Of a stretch of 47,587 bases of DNA, positions 31,246 through 39,578 are shown piece after piece. Each line of letters starts with the position of its first letter. The first letter of the stretch is position 1. The DNA lies in NCBI RefSeq assembly GCF_019733465.1, contig NZ_JACVQL010000021.1, forward strand, positions 1 through 47,587, written 5' to 3'. The stretch is from Actinotalea ferrariae (GTDB taxonomy: Bacteria > Actinomycetota > Actinomycetes > Actinomycetales > Cellulomonadaceae). The notes below the pieces were generated by a model. That model saw nothing but the letters and a program-made list of their open reading frames with translations, had not been told where the DNA came from and made no database searches. The position numbers and the translations under genes were made by a program.

Positions 31246-32592
31246 CTAGTTCAGCATCGGCTCGGGATCCGTCGTCGCGCCGTTGAGATAGGTCTCGAAG
31301 TGCAGGTGGCAGGCACCGGACAACCCGGTGTTGCCTGCGTATCCGATCAGCTGGCCCTGCTGGACGGACTGCCCGCCGCTGACGGCGAAGCTGGTCATGT
31401 GGTTGTAGCTCGTCATGAGCGACGATCCGTTCCAGTAGCCGTGGTTGATCATCACCTGGTTGCCGAAGCCGCTGCGTGACTTCGCCCACTCGACCGTGCC
31501 GGACGCTGCGGCGTACAGCGGGGTGCCGCAGTAGGCCCGCAGGTCCAGGCCGGCATGCAGGCGCCAGTACTTGAGCACGGGATGGAACCGCATTCCGTAC
31601 TTGGAGGTCCGCACCCACGGTGTGAACGACGTGGGATTCGCGAACGGCCGGCTCCCGGTTGCCGACGGCGGCGGAGCCGGAGCCGGAGCAGCTCCTCCTC
31701 CGTTCTGGCGAGCCGCCGCGGCGGCCGCCTCCTGCTGGCGTCGCGCCTCCTCCTGAGCCTGGATGATCGCCGCCAGCTCCGCCTCGAGCGCAGCCTGTTG
31801 GGCTTCGAGCTCCACCTGTCGGGCCAACTGCGTCGCCTTCTGGCTCTCGATCGACGCCGCCTTCTGCGCCTGCTCGTCGCGCATCAGCTCCAGCGCAGCC
31901 TTCTTCGCCTCTGCGTCCGCCCGGGCCACCTCAGCGGCGACCACGTTGGCGTCCGCCTCGGCCTTCAGTGCTGCGACCTCCTCTCGCACCGCTCCGAGCC
32001 GGACCTCGCGGTTTCGATTAACGCCATTGAGCTGTTCCAGGTCACGCAGGGCCTGTGTCTGGGTACGCAAGGCGGTCTCTGCCAGAGCAGACTGCCGGAC
32101 GAAGTCGTCGGTGCTCTCCGCGTCGAGCGCGGCGGACAACGCCGACTCGGCCATGTCTCCCTTGTACGCGTCGCGTGCCATCTGACCGACGGCCGCGCGG
32201 ATGTCGTCGGCGCGCTCCGTGTCGGCCTGGACCTGCGCAGTGATGCTCCGCTCTTCCGCCTCTGCGGCGACCAGGCGCTGTGCGATGATCTCGGCCTCAC
32301 GCTGAAGCCGCATGAGCTGCTCCTCGGCCGTGACCAGCTCGGCTTCAGCGGCCGGGATCGCGGCATCCAGGGCCTGAAGCTCGGCGTATGCCTGAACCAG
32401 CGCCGTGTCGGTGTGAGCGAGCTCCTCCTCGAGCGTGGACATCGCCTCGTCCACGGCTTCCTGACGCGACTCGTTCTCGGCGCGACGGTCGTCGTGCTCG
32501 CCCGCCTGCGCCGGGGCCGACGGGACACCGGCCATGAGCACCGAACCGACGGCGAGCGCGCTCAGTCCGGCGCGAAGTCGAGTGACCTTCAT
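31246..32592 (-). CDS. Secreted coiled-coil M23 metallopeptidase
   Basis: 448-aa exported peptidoglycan endopeptidase. A signal peptide (ending PAQAGEH) is followed by two long coiled-coil stretches (about 35-140 and 185-280, Ala/Glu/Gln-rich heptads), a Pro-rich hinge and a LytM/M23 domain with zinc motifs YGMRFHPVLKYWRLHAGLDL (HxxxxxxxD region) and GACHLHFE. This layout matches EnvC/RipA-like or NlpD-like hydrolases of actinobacteria. The ATG at 32592 is part of a segment duplicated in decayed form at 34195-34445. It probably cuts cross-links for growth or for insertion of envelope complexes. Confidence 0.88.
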   Translation of the reverse strand: MKVTRLRAGLSALAVGSVLMAGVPSAPAQAGEHDDRRAENESRQEAVDEAMSTLEEELAHTDTALVQAYAELQALDAAIPAAEAELVTAEEQLMRLQREAEIIAQRLVAAEAEERSITAQVQADTERADDIRAAVGQMARDAYKGDMAESALSAALDAESTDDFVRQSALAETALRTQTQALRDLEQLNGVNRNREVRLGAVREEVAALKAEADANVVAAEVARADAEAKKAALELMRDEQAQKAASIESQKATQLARQVELEAQQAALEAELAAIIQAQEEARRQQEAAAAAARQNGGGAAPAPAPPPSATGSRPFANPTSFTPWVRTSKYGMRFHPVLKYWRLHAGLDLRAYCGTPLYAAASGTVEWAKSRSGFGNQVMINHGYWNGSSLMTSYNHMTSFAVSGGQSVQQGQLIGYAGNTGLSGACHLHFETYLNGATTDPEPMLN

Positions 32593-32859
32593 GTGAGTAC
32601 TTTCACCGCTGACCGGCAGTGGCGCCGTGAGGCGTTGCGGCGCGGCGCCGATCGGCGCAGCGAGGTGCCCGATGTGTGGCGCTTCGTCCCGGCGGAAGTC
32701 AAGGACCGCGCCAGCGACGCCGAGCTGGTCGCGTACAACGCGACGCTCGCACGCAGGTCAAGGCTCACCGGCGCGCCCAAGCTCCGTCGACGCACGGGGC
32801 GCCTCGAAGTCGAGGGCCACTCGGTGGAGCCGTCGAGCGAGCGAGGGACTACCAGGTGA
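32593..32859 (+). pseudogene. Remnant of a CtaG/CopD C-terminal tail
   Basis: GTG frame of 88 codons. Residues about 48-60 (ASDAELVAYNATLARR) match the end of the CopD-CtaG fusion (VDLAAYNAMLVRLAQ) and of CtaG at 39568 (DAELEEYNAYLARLNG). The same neighbour relation (tail, then convergent CDF gene) is seen at 37375/37380. It is probably the leftover 3' end of a lost ctaG gene from module duplication; whether it is still expressed is unclear. Confidence 0.45.
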
Positions 32860-33763
32860 GGTCGGAGCACTCGTGCTGCTGCTGGGCCGTCTCGACCTGC
32901 AGCGTGGCGTGGGCGATGCCGAACCGGTCGCGCAACACCTCCCGGGCGCCGGTAAGGACCGTGGTGTGGTCCGCTCCAGTGTTCGCGACGAGGTGGGCGG
33001 TGGCGACGTTCATCCCGGAGGTCAGCACCCACAGGTGCAGGTCGTGGATGGCGCTGACACCCGGCACGGTGCCCAGCTCCCCGCTGACCGCCTCCGGGTC
33101 GATTCCCGCCGGGGCGTGCTGACCGAGCACCCCGATCACCTGCCGGCCCAGCGCGATGGCCCGCACGATGACGAAGAGGGCGATGGCCAGGGCGACAACG
33201 AGGTCCCAGATCGACCGCCCGGTAAGGATGATCAGCCCCCCCGCAACCATCACTCCGACCGATCCAGCGGCGTCCGCGACCACCTCGAAGTAGGCGCCGC
33301 GGACGTTCAGGCTGTCCTTGGAACCGCTGCGGAGCAGCAGCATGGAGATGACGTTGATCACCAACCCGACGAAGCCGACCACGAGCATGACACCTGAGGG
33401 CAGCGACGCGTCCTCGCCGATCCGGCCGATGGCCTCGACGACCACGTACACCCCGACCCCGAGCATGATGAGCACGGTCAGGCCGGACGCGAAGACCTCC
33501 GCGCGGTAGGAACCGTAGGTCCGTCGTCCTGAGCGGTCGGGGCGGGTGGCGATCCGGGTGGCGAGCAGGCTGGCGCCCAGCGCCACTACGTCGGCCGCCA
33601 TGTGCCCGGCGTCGGATACCAGGGCGAGGGAGCCGGAGATCAGGCCCGCTGCCAGCTCGACAACGAAGAACGCGGCGGTGAGGGCGAACGCGCCGGCAAG
33701 GCGGCGGCGGTAGCGTCCGCCAGCGTGCTCCCCGACGGGGCCGTGACTGTGCCCGGCGCCCAT
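32849..33763 (-). CDS. CDF-family cation efflux protein, copy 1
   Basis: 304-aa exporter with a short His-containing start (MGAGHSHGPVGEH), six spans and a C-terminal metal-regulated domain (IHDLHLWVLTSGMNVATAHLV). TM2 has the CDF site SDAGHMAADV, but the TM5 motif reads AYFEVVADAAGS, so Glu replaces the usual His of HxxxD. It exports Zn(II)/Cd(II)/Co(II) or a related ion by proton antiport. The ATG overlaps the stop of the ArsR gene (TGATG). Near-identical to copy 2 at 37380; the two differ at scattered positions, showing an old enough duplication. Confidence 0.9.
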   Translation of the reverse strand: MGAGHSHGPVGEHAGGRYRRRLAGAFALTAAFFVVELAAGLISGSLALVSDAGHMAADVVALGASLLATRIATRPDRSGRRTYGSYRAEVFASGLTVLIMLGVGVYVVVEAIGRIGEDASLPSGVMLVVGFVGLVINVISMLLLRSGSKDSLNVRGAYFEVVADAAGSVGVMVAGGLIILTGRSIWDLVVALAIALFVIVRAIALGRQVIGVLGQHAPAGIDPEAVSGELGTVPGVSAIHDLHLWVLTSGMNVATAHLVANTGADHTTVLTGAREVLRDRFGIAHATLQVETAQQQHECSDLTW

Positions 33764-34140
33764 CAGCGGCTCACCTCATGACCGGTGTGCGCTCGACACA
33801 CGTCCAGGAGCATCCGCACGTGGGCGTCCGCCAGCCTGTAGTAGACCCGGCGGCCCTCGCGCCGGTTGTCCACCACTGCGGAGGCCCGAAGGAGCCGCAT
33901 CGTCTGGGACACCGATGCCTCGGGGACCTGCACCGCAGCGGAGATGTCGCACACGCACAGCTCGCCAGCCTCAAGCAGCGCGTAGAGGATCTTGGTCCGC
34001 CGTACGTCGCCAAGGAGCCGGAACAGGGCCGCCAGCGCGCCCGCCTCGCCGTCGTCGGGGACCCTGTCGCGGACCAGGGCGATCCGCTGCGACTCAGGAT
34101 CAGCGCCGACACAGCCGTCCAGCGGCAGAACCTGGCTCAT
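33763..34140 (-). CDS. ArsR/SmtB-family metal-responsive repressor
   Basis: 125-aa winged-helix repressor. The alpha3 metal site GELCVCDISAAV (CxC) is followed by the recognition helix VPEASVSQTMRLLRASAVVDNRREG, the wing RRVYYRLADAHV and C-terminal CRAHTGHE. Further Cys (DGCVGAD) near the N-terminus may complete a CadC-like site. Its promoter has a TATGAT -10 and a partial palindrome ATCTG-N10-CAGAT just upstream. It is co-transcribed with the CDF exporter through a TGATG overlap and should de-repress it on metal excess. Confidence 0.87.
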   Translation of the reverse strand: MSQVLPLDGCVGADPESQRIALVRDRVPDDGEAGALAALFRLLGDVRRTKILYALLEAGELCVCDISAAVQVPEASVSQTMRLLRASAVVDNRREGRRVYYRLADAHVRMLLDVCRAHTGHEVSR

Positions 34141-34144
34141 CTCA

Positions 34145-34190
34145 TCTCCTCATCTGCGTGGATCTTCAGATAACGTGATCATAGCGCGCC
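34145..34190 (-). promoter_or_regulatory. Promoter/operator of the arsR-CDF module, duplicated at 38446-38486
   Basis: On the minus strand: -10-like TATGAT, then ATCTGAAGATCCACGCAGAT, with inverted ends ATCTG/CAGAT, then GATGAGGAG before the ATG. The second copy keeps the palindrome, but the -10 has become TAGGGT, so that promoter is probably weaker. Confidence 0.55.
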
Positions 34191-34194
34191 TTCC

Positions 34195-34445
34195 TGGCGC
34201 GACTCGTTCTCGCTGCGGCGGTCGTCGCACTCATCGGCATGAGCCGACTCGAGAGGCGCACCCGCCATGAGCACCGAACCGACGAGCGCGCTCACCCCGC
34301 GCGAAGTCGAGCCACCTTCATGCGAGTGCTTTCACCGCTCACCGACCGTCGTGGCGTCAGGTCGAACGGCGCGGCGCGGCGCGGCGCGGATCACGATGCG
34401 ACGGCGCCCCCGTGTGCCGCTTCGCGCCCGGTGATTTCGGACCTG
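34195..34445 (-). pseudogene. Decayed duplicate of the M23 peptidase 5' end and upstream DNA
   Basis: Aligns with 32462-32700. On the minus strand it begins MKVARLRAG then stops; one frame over it continues SALVGSVLMAGAPLESAHAD and DDRRSENESRQE, matching the signal peptide and first helix of the M23 protein (VGSVLMAGVPSAP, DDRRAENESRQE). It ends 5 bp from the arsR promoter. This scar shows that the segment was copied and then eroded. Confidence 0.75.
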
Positions 34446-34592
34446 CCTTGAGGCGTTGACATCGGCCTAGCCGCGGACGGTGCCGACTCGGGGTCGGTGC
34501 AACGCCGGGCGTCGGGCAGGATGGTCGGAAGCCCGCTCTGGACTTCAAGCGCCGGACGGGCACCAGCAGACGACAAAGGAGGGTCCGATCCC

Positions 34593-35270
34593 ATGGCCGC
34601 GACAGCCGAGCCGCAACCACCGCCCCACGCCCGGGCGGCAATGCGCCTCGCCCGCGCTGGCGCAGTAGTGGTTGCCACGCTGCTGCTGCTGCTGGGCTGG
34701 ACCCCGCGCCAGGCCGTCGCCCACGACGCCCTGGTGAGCACCGAGCCCGGTGACGGGACGACGGTCGAGGAACCTGAGGCCGTAGTGCTGACGTTCGCCG
34801 CCGACCAGCTCGCCGTGGGCGCCGTCGTCGCGGTGACCGGCCCTGACGGGCAGGAGTGGGGCGACGGCGCGACGACGGTGTCCGGCGTCACCGTGACCCA
34901 GCCGCTTCGCGATGGCCTCCTGGCCGGGGACTTCCAGGTCGCGTGGCGCTCCGTGTCCGGTGACGGACACCCTGTCGAAGGGACGTTCGGCTTCACCGTT
35001 GAGGCGGCGCCTGAAAGCCCGAGGGCGCCGGAGCCGTCACCGAGCGAGCCGGCGACGTCGCCTTCGCCGGCAGCTGCGGCGGCGCCGGAGCAGCCCGGCT
35101 CCAGCGCCGGGGTGCCGGGACCGGATCGGGGTGAGCCCGAGGACAGGGGCGGTAGCAGCATCGGTGCGCCGACGGCTGTGGGGCTTGCCATCGCCGCCGC
35201 GATCGTGGCGGTCGGGGGCGCCGTCTTCCTGCGGCGGCGCAGCGGCGGTGAGCGGCGCACTGAGCCGTGA
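34593..35270 (+). CDS. copC: CopC-domain extracytoplasmic copper-binding protein
   Basis: 225-aa exported protein. The signal peptide ends AVAH, so the mature chain starts with His (HDALVSTEPGDG), the N-terminal Cu(II) ligand of CopC. The beta-barrel domain ends with WRSVSGDGHPVEGTFGFTV, which holds the conserved Asp and His. A Pro/Ser/Ala-rich linker and a C-terminal membrane anchor (PTAVGLAIAAAIVAVGGAVFL) follow. The ATG at 34593 has AAGGAGG 10 nt upstream. The stop overlaps the CopD-CtaG start (GTGA), so copper is probably handed to that protein. A weak TTGACA lies at 34456. Confidence 0.9.
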   Translation: MAATAEPQPPPHARAAMRLARAGAVVVATLLLLLGWTPRQAVAHDALVSTEPGDGTTVEEPEAVVLTFAADQLAVGAVVAVTGPDGQEWGDGATTVSGVTVTQPLRDGLLAGDFQVAWRSVSGDGHPVEGTFGFTVEAAPESPRAPEPSPSEPATSPSPAAAAAPEQPGSSAGVPGPDRGEPEDRGGSSIGAPTAVGLAIAAAIVAVGGAVFLRRRSGGERRTEP

Positions 35271-37375
35271 GCAGGATGCTCCCGACTCGAGCCGGGGTAG
35301 CGCCCGACGCCGGCCCGGGAGAGGCACGCGCTGGGCGCCGTCGCCTCGGCGTGATGGCGGGTGCCGTGGTGGCGGTGGTCGTGGTGCTTGTCAGCGGCGG
35401 GTGGTCTGGTGCATGGCAGGGGACGGCGCTGGCCGATCCCGGTGCACTGGTCCGCTGGTCCTCGCCGATCGTCACCGTGCTGTCGGAGCTGGCGGCGGCG
35501 GTGACCGTAGGGGCGTTGCTCCTGGTGGTGGCGATCCTTCCCAGCGGATCTGCCCGGGAAGCCGTCGGGCCGAAGGCGTGGCCTGCCGCGGGGGTGGTGG
35601 CCGGGGCGGCCGCCGCCGTGTGGACGGTGCTGAGCGTCGTGGATCTGGTGCTGACGTACGCCAGGATCACCGGGACTTCGCCGCAGGGCGAAGGGTTCGG
35701 CAGCCAGCTCGCGCTGTACCTGGGGTCGGTCTCCGGTGGGCGCACCCTGCTGGGCGTCACGGTGTTGGCGGCGATCACCACGGTCCTCGCGCTGCTGATC
35801 ACTGGGCCACGGAGCGCCGTCGTCGCCGCCGTGCCTGCGTTGACGGCGTTCGCGCTGTGGTCCCAGACGGGGCACGCGTCGGGTGACGGGAACCATGAGC
35901 TCGCAGTGGGCGCGATGTTCTTGCACCTGGTCGGTGCTGCGCTGTGGATCGGGGGGCTCGCGGCGATCACGCTCGTGTCCCATCATCTCGGCGGCGCCCT
36001 ACGCACCACCGTCGCACGCTGGTCGCCCGTCGCGGCGTGGTCGCTCGCCGCTGTCACCGTCTCAGGTCTGGTCAACACAACCCTTCGCACCGGCGGGCTC
36101 GAGGACCTCACGACGCCCTATGGAACGCTGGTCGTCGTCAAGGTGCTGCTGACCGGAGGTCTGGCGCTCCTCGGTCTGGTGCATCGACGGGCTGCGATCC
36201 CGCGTATTGCGCCGACCGCGTCGGGCCGAGCGCCCGCGCTGTTCTGGCGGCTCGTGGCCGTCGAGCTCGCCGTCATGGGCGCCGTCTCCGGTGTCGCTGT
36301 CGGGCTCGGAAGCACCGAACCACCCGGCGCCGTGACTGCCAGCGGTAACCTCACCCCGGCCGAGCTCATCACGGGCCATCCGATGCCGCCGCCCCCCACC
36401 GTCGAGCTTTGGCTGACGTCGTTCCGGTGGGACCTGATCATCGCGACCGGCTGCGCCAGCGCCCTGGTCGTCTACGCGCGGTGGGTGCGCCGCCTACGTG
36501 CTCGCGGGGACCGGTGGCCGTTGACCCGGACGGCGTGTGCCGTCACGGGGTTCGTGCTGCTGGGATGGGCGACCTCCGGTGGCCCGGCCGTGTACGGGCA
36601 CGTGCTGTTCAGCGCGCACATGATTCAACACATGTTCCTGATCATGGTCATTCCCATCTTCCTAGTCTTGTCGGCGCCTGTGACGCTCGCCGCACGCGCT
36701 CTTCCGGTGCGGCACGACGCCTCCTGGGGACCACGGGAGTGGCTGCTGCGACTCGTCCACTCGCGCTGGGCGCGGTTCTGGGCGCACCCCGTCGTGGCTG
36801 CGGTCAACTTCGCCGGGTCGATGGTGATCTTCTACTACACGCCGGCGTTCGAGTACGCCCTTCGGTGGCCGATCGGAACCGTGCTGATGGTGGCGCACTT
36901 CACCGTTGCCGGTTACCTGTTCGTCAACGCTCTGGTCGGCATCGACCCAGGCCCGCGACGGCCCGCGTTTGCGATCCGACTCCTGCTTCTCTTCGCGACC
37001 ATGGTGTTCCACGCGTTCTTCGGCGTCGCCCTGGTCATGCAGGAGAGCCTCCTTGTCCCTGAATGGTTCGGGATGCTGGGTCGGCCGTGGGGCCCGTCTG
37101 CGCTGGACGACCAGCGGGCCGGTGGTGCGATCGCGTGGGGCATCAGCGAGCTGCCGATGCTCGCCCTGGCCATCGGGATCGCCCTCGCGTGGAGCAAGGA
37201 CGACGAGCGCACCGCGAAGCGCCTGGACCGCGCCGCGGACCGCGGCGGCGACGTCGACCTGGCTGCCTACAACGCGATGCTCGTACGTTTGGCCCAGCGG
37301 GGCGATGCCAGCGCCCCTGGGCGCAGCGAGCGACCGGGATCCCACACGGGCTCGGCGGAGGGGCCGGGCGATTGA
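35267..37375 (+). CDS. copD: CopD-CtaG fusion, copper transport membrane protein
   Basis: 702-aa protein with about 14-16 membrane spans. The first half is CopD-like (ELAAAVTVGALLLVV, LHLVGAALWIGGLAAITLV, VSGLVNTTLRTG); the second half is the CtaG/caa3 assembly domain with metal-ligand histidines (YGHVLFSAHMIQHMFLIMV, VMVAHFTVAGYLF-like region, VFHAFFGVAL). It takes copper from CopC and moves or holds it in the membrane, perhaps for cytochrome oxidase. The C-terminal tail DLAAYNAMLVRLAQ is shared with CtaG at 38576 and with a remnant at 32593. Convergent with CDF copy 2 across 4 bp. Confidence 0.9.
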   Translation: MSRMLPTRAGVAPDAGPGEARAGRRRLGVMAGAVVAVVVVLVSGGWSGAWQGTALADPGALVRWSSPIVTVLSELAAAVTVGALLLVVAILPSGSAREAVGPKAWPAAGVVAGAAAAVWTVLSVVDLVLTYARITGTSPQGEGFGSQLALYLGSVSGGRTLLGVTVLAAITTVLALLITGPRSAVVAAVPALTAFALWSQTGHASGDGNHELAVGAMFLHLVGAALWIGGLAAITLVSHHLGGALRTTVARWSPVAAWSLAAVTVSGLVNTTLRTGGLEDLTTPYGTLVVVKVLLTGGLALLGLVHRRAAIPRIAPTASGRAPALFWRLVAVELAVMGAVSGVAVGLGSTEPPGAVTASGNLTPAELITGHPMPPPPTVELWLTSFRWDLIIATGCASALVVYARWVRRLRARGDRWPLTRTACAVTGFVLLGWATSGGPAVYGHVLFSAHMIQHMFLIMVIPIFLVLSAPVTLAARALPVRHDASWGPREWLLRLVHSRWARFWAHPVVAAVNFAGSMVIFYYTPAFEYALRWPIGTVLMVAHFTVAGYLFVNALVGIDPGPRRPAFAIRLLLLFATMVFHAFFGVALVMQESLLVPEWFGMLGRPWGPSALDDQRAGGAIAWGISELPMLALAIGIALAWSKDDERTAKRLDRAADRGGDVDLAAYNAMLVRLAQRGDASAPGRSERPGSHTGSAEGPGD

Positions 37376-37379
37376 GCGG

Positions 37380-38294
37380 CTACCAGGTGAGGTCCGAGCA
37401 CTCGTGCTGCTGCTGGGGCGTCTCCACCTGCAGCGTGGCGTGGGCGATGCCGAAGCCATCACGCAGGACATCCCGCGCGGCGGCCAGGACCGCGGCGTGA
37501 TCCGATCCGCTGCTCGCGACGAGGTGAGCGGTGGCGACGTTCATCCGGGAGGTCGGCACCCACAGGTGAAGGTCGTGGATGGCGCTCACGCCGGGCACGG
37601 CGCCCAGCTCTCGGCGGACGGCCTCCGGGTCGATACCTACGGGTGCGTGCTGGCCCAGTACCGCGACGACCTGCCGCCCCAGCGTGACGGCGCGCACGAT
37701 GACGAAGACGGCGATCGCCAGGGCGACGGCGACGTCCCAGACCGCCCGCCCGGTGGCGATGATCAGAACACCGGCGACCATGACGCCGACGGAGCCGGCA
37801 GCGTCGGCCACCACCTCGGAGTAGGCGCCCCGGACGTTGAGGCTGTCCTTGGACCCGCTGCGCAGCAGCAGCATGGAGACGAGGTTGATCACCAGGCCGG
37901 CGAGGCCGACCACGAGCATCACGCCCGAGGGCAGGGATGGGTCCTCGCCGATCCGACTGACCGCCTCGACCACCACGTACACCCCGACACCGAGCATGAT
38001 CAGTACCGTGAGGCCCGAAGCGAAGACTTCCGCGCGGTACGAGCCGTAGGTTCGTCGCCCGGTGGGGTCGGGGCGGGTGGCGATCCGGGTGGGGAGCAAG
38101 GACGCCCCCAGGGCCACGACGTCGGCGGCCATGTGCCCGGCGTCGGAGATCAGCGCGAGCGAGCCGGAGGTCAACCCTGCCGCCAGCTCGACGACGAAGA
38201 AGGTGGCGGTCAACAGGAAGGCGCCGGTCAGGCGGCGGCGGTAGCGCCCACCGGCGTACTCAGCGACGGGACCGTGCCCGTGACCAGCGCCCAT
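37380..38294 (-). CDS. CDF-family cation efflux protein, copy 2
   Basis: 304-aa paralogue of the exporter at 32849, with the same start (MGAGHGHGPV), the TM2 site SDAGHMAADV and the C-terminal domain ending QQQHECSDLTW. The TM5 motif is AYSEVVADAAGS, again with Glu instead of His; thus the change predates the duplication. Its ATG still overlaps the stop of the upstream arsR relic. With that repressor truncated and the promoter changed, it may be expressed without metal control or be repressed in trans by copy 1's ArsR. Confidence 0.9.
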   Translation of the reverse strand: MGAGHGHGPVAEYAGGRYRRRLTGAFLLTATFFVVELAAGLTSGSLALISDAGHMAADVVALGASLLPTRIATRPDPTGRRTYGSYRAEVFASGLTVLIMLGVGVYVVVEAVSRIGEDPSLPSGVMLVVGLAGLVINLVSMLLLRSGSKDSLNVRGAYSEVVADAAGSVGVMVAGVLIIATGRAVWDVAVALAIAVFVIVRAVTLGRQVVAVLGQHAPVGIDPEAVRRELGAVPGVSAIHDLHLWVPTSRMNVATAHLVASSGSDHAAVLAAARDVLRDGFGIAHATLQVETPQQQHECSDLTW

Positions 38295-38443
38295 CAGCGG
38301 CTGCCACCGAGGAGTCGGAACACCTTGGCGAGCGTCGCTGCCTCGGCGTCGTCCGGGACGCCGGCGCGGACCGGTGCCACGCGTTGGGACAGCGGATCGC
38401 CACCGACGCAGCCGTCCAACGGCAGGACCCGACCCTTGGGCAT
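38294..38443 (-). pseudogene. ArsR gene with in-frame internal deletion (copy 2)
   Basis: 49 codons from ATG 38443: the start (VLPLDGCVGGDPLSQRVAPV) and PDDAEAATLAKVFRLLG match residues 4-44 of the ArsR at 33763, then GSR and stop, joining directly to the last codons of the parent. About 76 codons holding the CxC site and helix-turn-helix are gone. Frame and overlap with the CDF gene are kept, so translation coupling may persist, but it cannot bind DNA. Confidence 0.82.
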
Positions 38444-38575
38444 CTCCTCATCTGCGCGGATCTTCAGATAACGTCACCCTAGCGCGGTGTGGTTGCCCCG
38501 GGCTCGCGACCCGATCGATGGCCTGCAGACCTATGTGGCTGTCAGGAGGGGGCGCGCAGAGTCGGAGGAGGAGCG

Positions 38576-39568
38576 GTGCAGGACGACCCGGGCGTCACGG
38601 GGCCGGTGTGGCTGCCGACCGCACCGCCGTCGCTGGAGACGATGCTGGCCCCGACGCTGCAGCCCGTGCCGGTCCTTCCGGTGTTGGCGGTGGTGCTGCT
38701 GGTGCTGTACCTGGCGGGCGCGTGCCGGCTGTGGCTGCGAGGGCGGCGCTGGTCGATCGGTGCGACCGTCTCGTTCACGGTGGGCTGTGTGGTGCTGGCG
38801 GTCGTGACAGGTGCGGGCATCGAGGGATACGGGTTGCGGCTGTTCTCGGCGTTCATGTTCCAGCAGCTGACGTTGATGATGCTCGTCCCGCCGCTGCTGG
38901 TGCTGGGGCGCCCTGGCACGTTGCTGCTGCGCGCGACCCCGCACCGGGGTGTGGGCCGGGTGGTGCTGGTCACGGCGCGGCGGGCACTGCGCAGCCGGGT
39001 CAGTCGGGTGGTGCTGCACCCGGCGGTGATGGTGCCGTTGTTCCTGCTCGCGTTCTACGGGCTGTACCTGGCCGAGCTCGCCGACCCGTTGCTGCGAACC
39101 TGGCCCGGGCACCTGACCCTGGAGGTGGGGTTCCTGGTGGCCGGGCTGCTGTTCACCGTCCCGGTGCTGTCCACCGACCCGTTGCCGATCCGGCAGACGC
39201 ATCACGGGCGGGCACTGGACCTGGTGCTGGAGATGCCCCTGCACGCGTTCTTCGGGGTGATCGTGATGATGGCTACCGTGCCGATGGTCCCGCTGTTCGC
39301 TGCCCCACCGGCTGGGTGGGAGATCGATCCCCTGCGGGACCAGCAGCTGGCCGGTGGGCTCGCCTGGTCGTACGGGGAGGCGCCGGGACTGCTGATGCTC
39401 CTGCTGATCGCCAGCAGGTGGCAGCGCAACGACACCGAGCGGTCCACCGCCCGAGACCGACGGATCGATCGTGACGGCGGCGCCGACGCCGAGCTCGAGG
39501 AGTACAACGCCTACCTCGCGCGCTTGAACGGCTCGCGGCCCTCGGGGACGCCACCTGCACAACCGTGA
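38576..39568 (+). CDS. CtaG-family copper/cytochrome oxidase assembly membrane protein
   Basis: 330-aa protein with seven to eight membrane spans, related to the C-terminal half of the CopD-CtaG fusion. Typical segments are LRLFSAFMFQQLTLMMLVPPLLVLG, GHLTLEVGFLVAGLLFTVPVL and LEMPLHAFFGVIVMM. The GTG at 38576 has GGAGGAGGAG 6 nt upstream. Two of the histidines present in the fusion's SAHMIQHM segment are replaced here by Phe and Gln, so the metal site may differ. It ends with the shared AYLARLNG tail. Convergent with lnt. It may insert copper into an oxidase maturing together with the downstream cytochrome c system. Confidence 0.85.
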   Translation: MQDDPGVTGPVWLPTAPPSLETMLAPTLQPVPVLPVLAVVLLVLYLAGACRLWLRGRRWSIGATVSFTVGCVVLAVVTGAGIEGYGLRLFSAFMFQQLTLMMLVPPLLVLGRPGTLLLRATPHRGVGRVVLVTARRALRSRVSRVVLHPAVMVPLFLLAFYGLYLAELADPLLRTWPGHLTLEVGFLVAGLLFTVPVLSTDPLPIRQTHHGRALDLVLEMPLHAFFGVIVMMATVPMVPLFAAPPAGWEIDPLRDQQLAGGLAWSYGEAPGLLMLLLIASRWQRNDTERSTARDRRIDRDGGADAELEEYNAYLARLNGSRPSGTPPAQP

Positions 39569-39578
39569 TGGTCGAGCC

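Noticed and set aside
32586-32606. CTTCAT at the M23 start as a sixth regulator box
   Set aside because: The second half-site (TTTCAC) is at the wrong distance and the match is within the start codon region.
31555-32859. 434-codon plus-strand frame opposite the M23 peptidase
   Set aside because: Mostly a shadow of the coiled-coil peptidase; only its last 88 codons, beyond the M23 start, show likeness to CtaG tails and are listed separately.
34456-34484. TTGACA as a firm copC promoter
   Set aside because: No acceptable -10 hexamer lies at 16-18 bp; mentioned only as weak.
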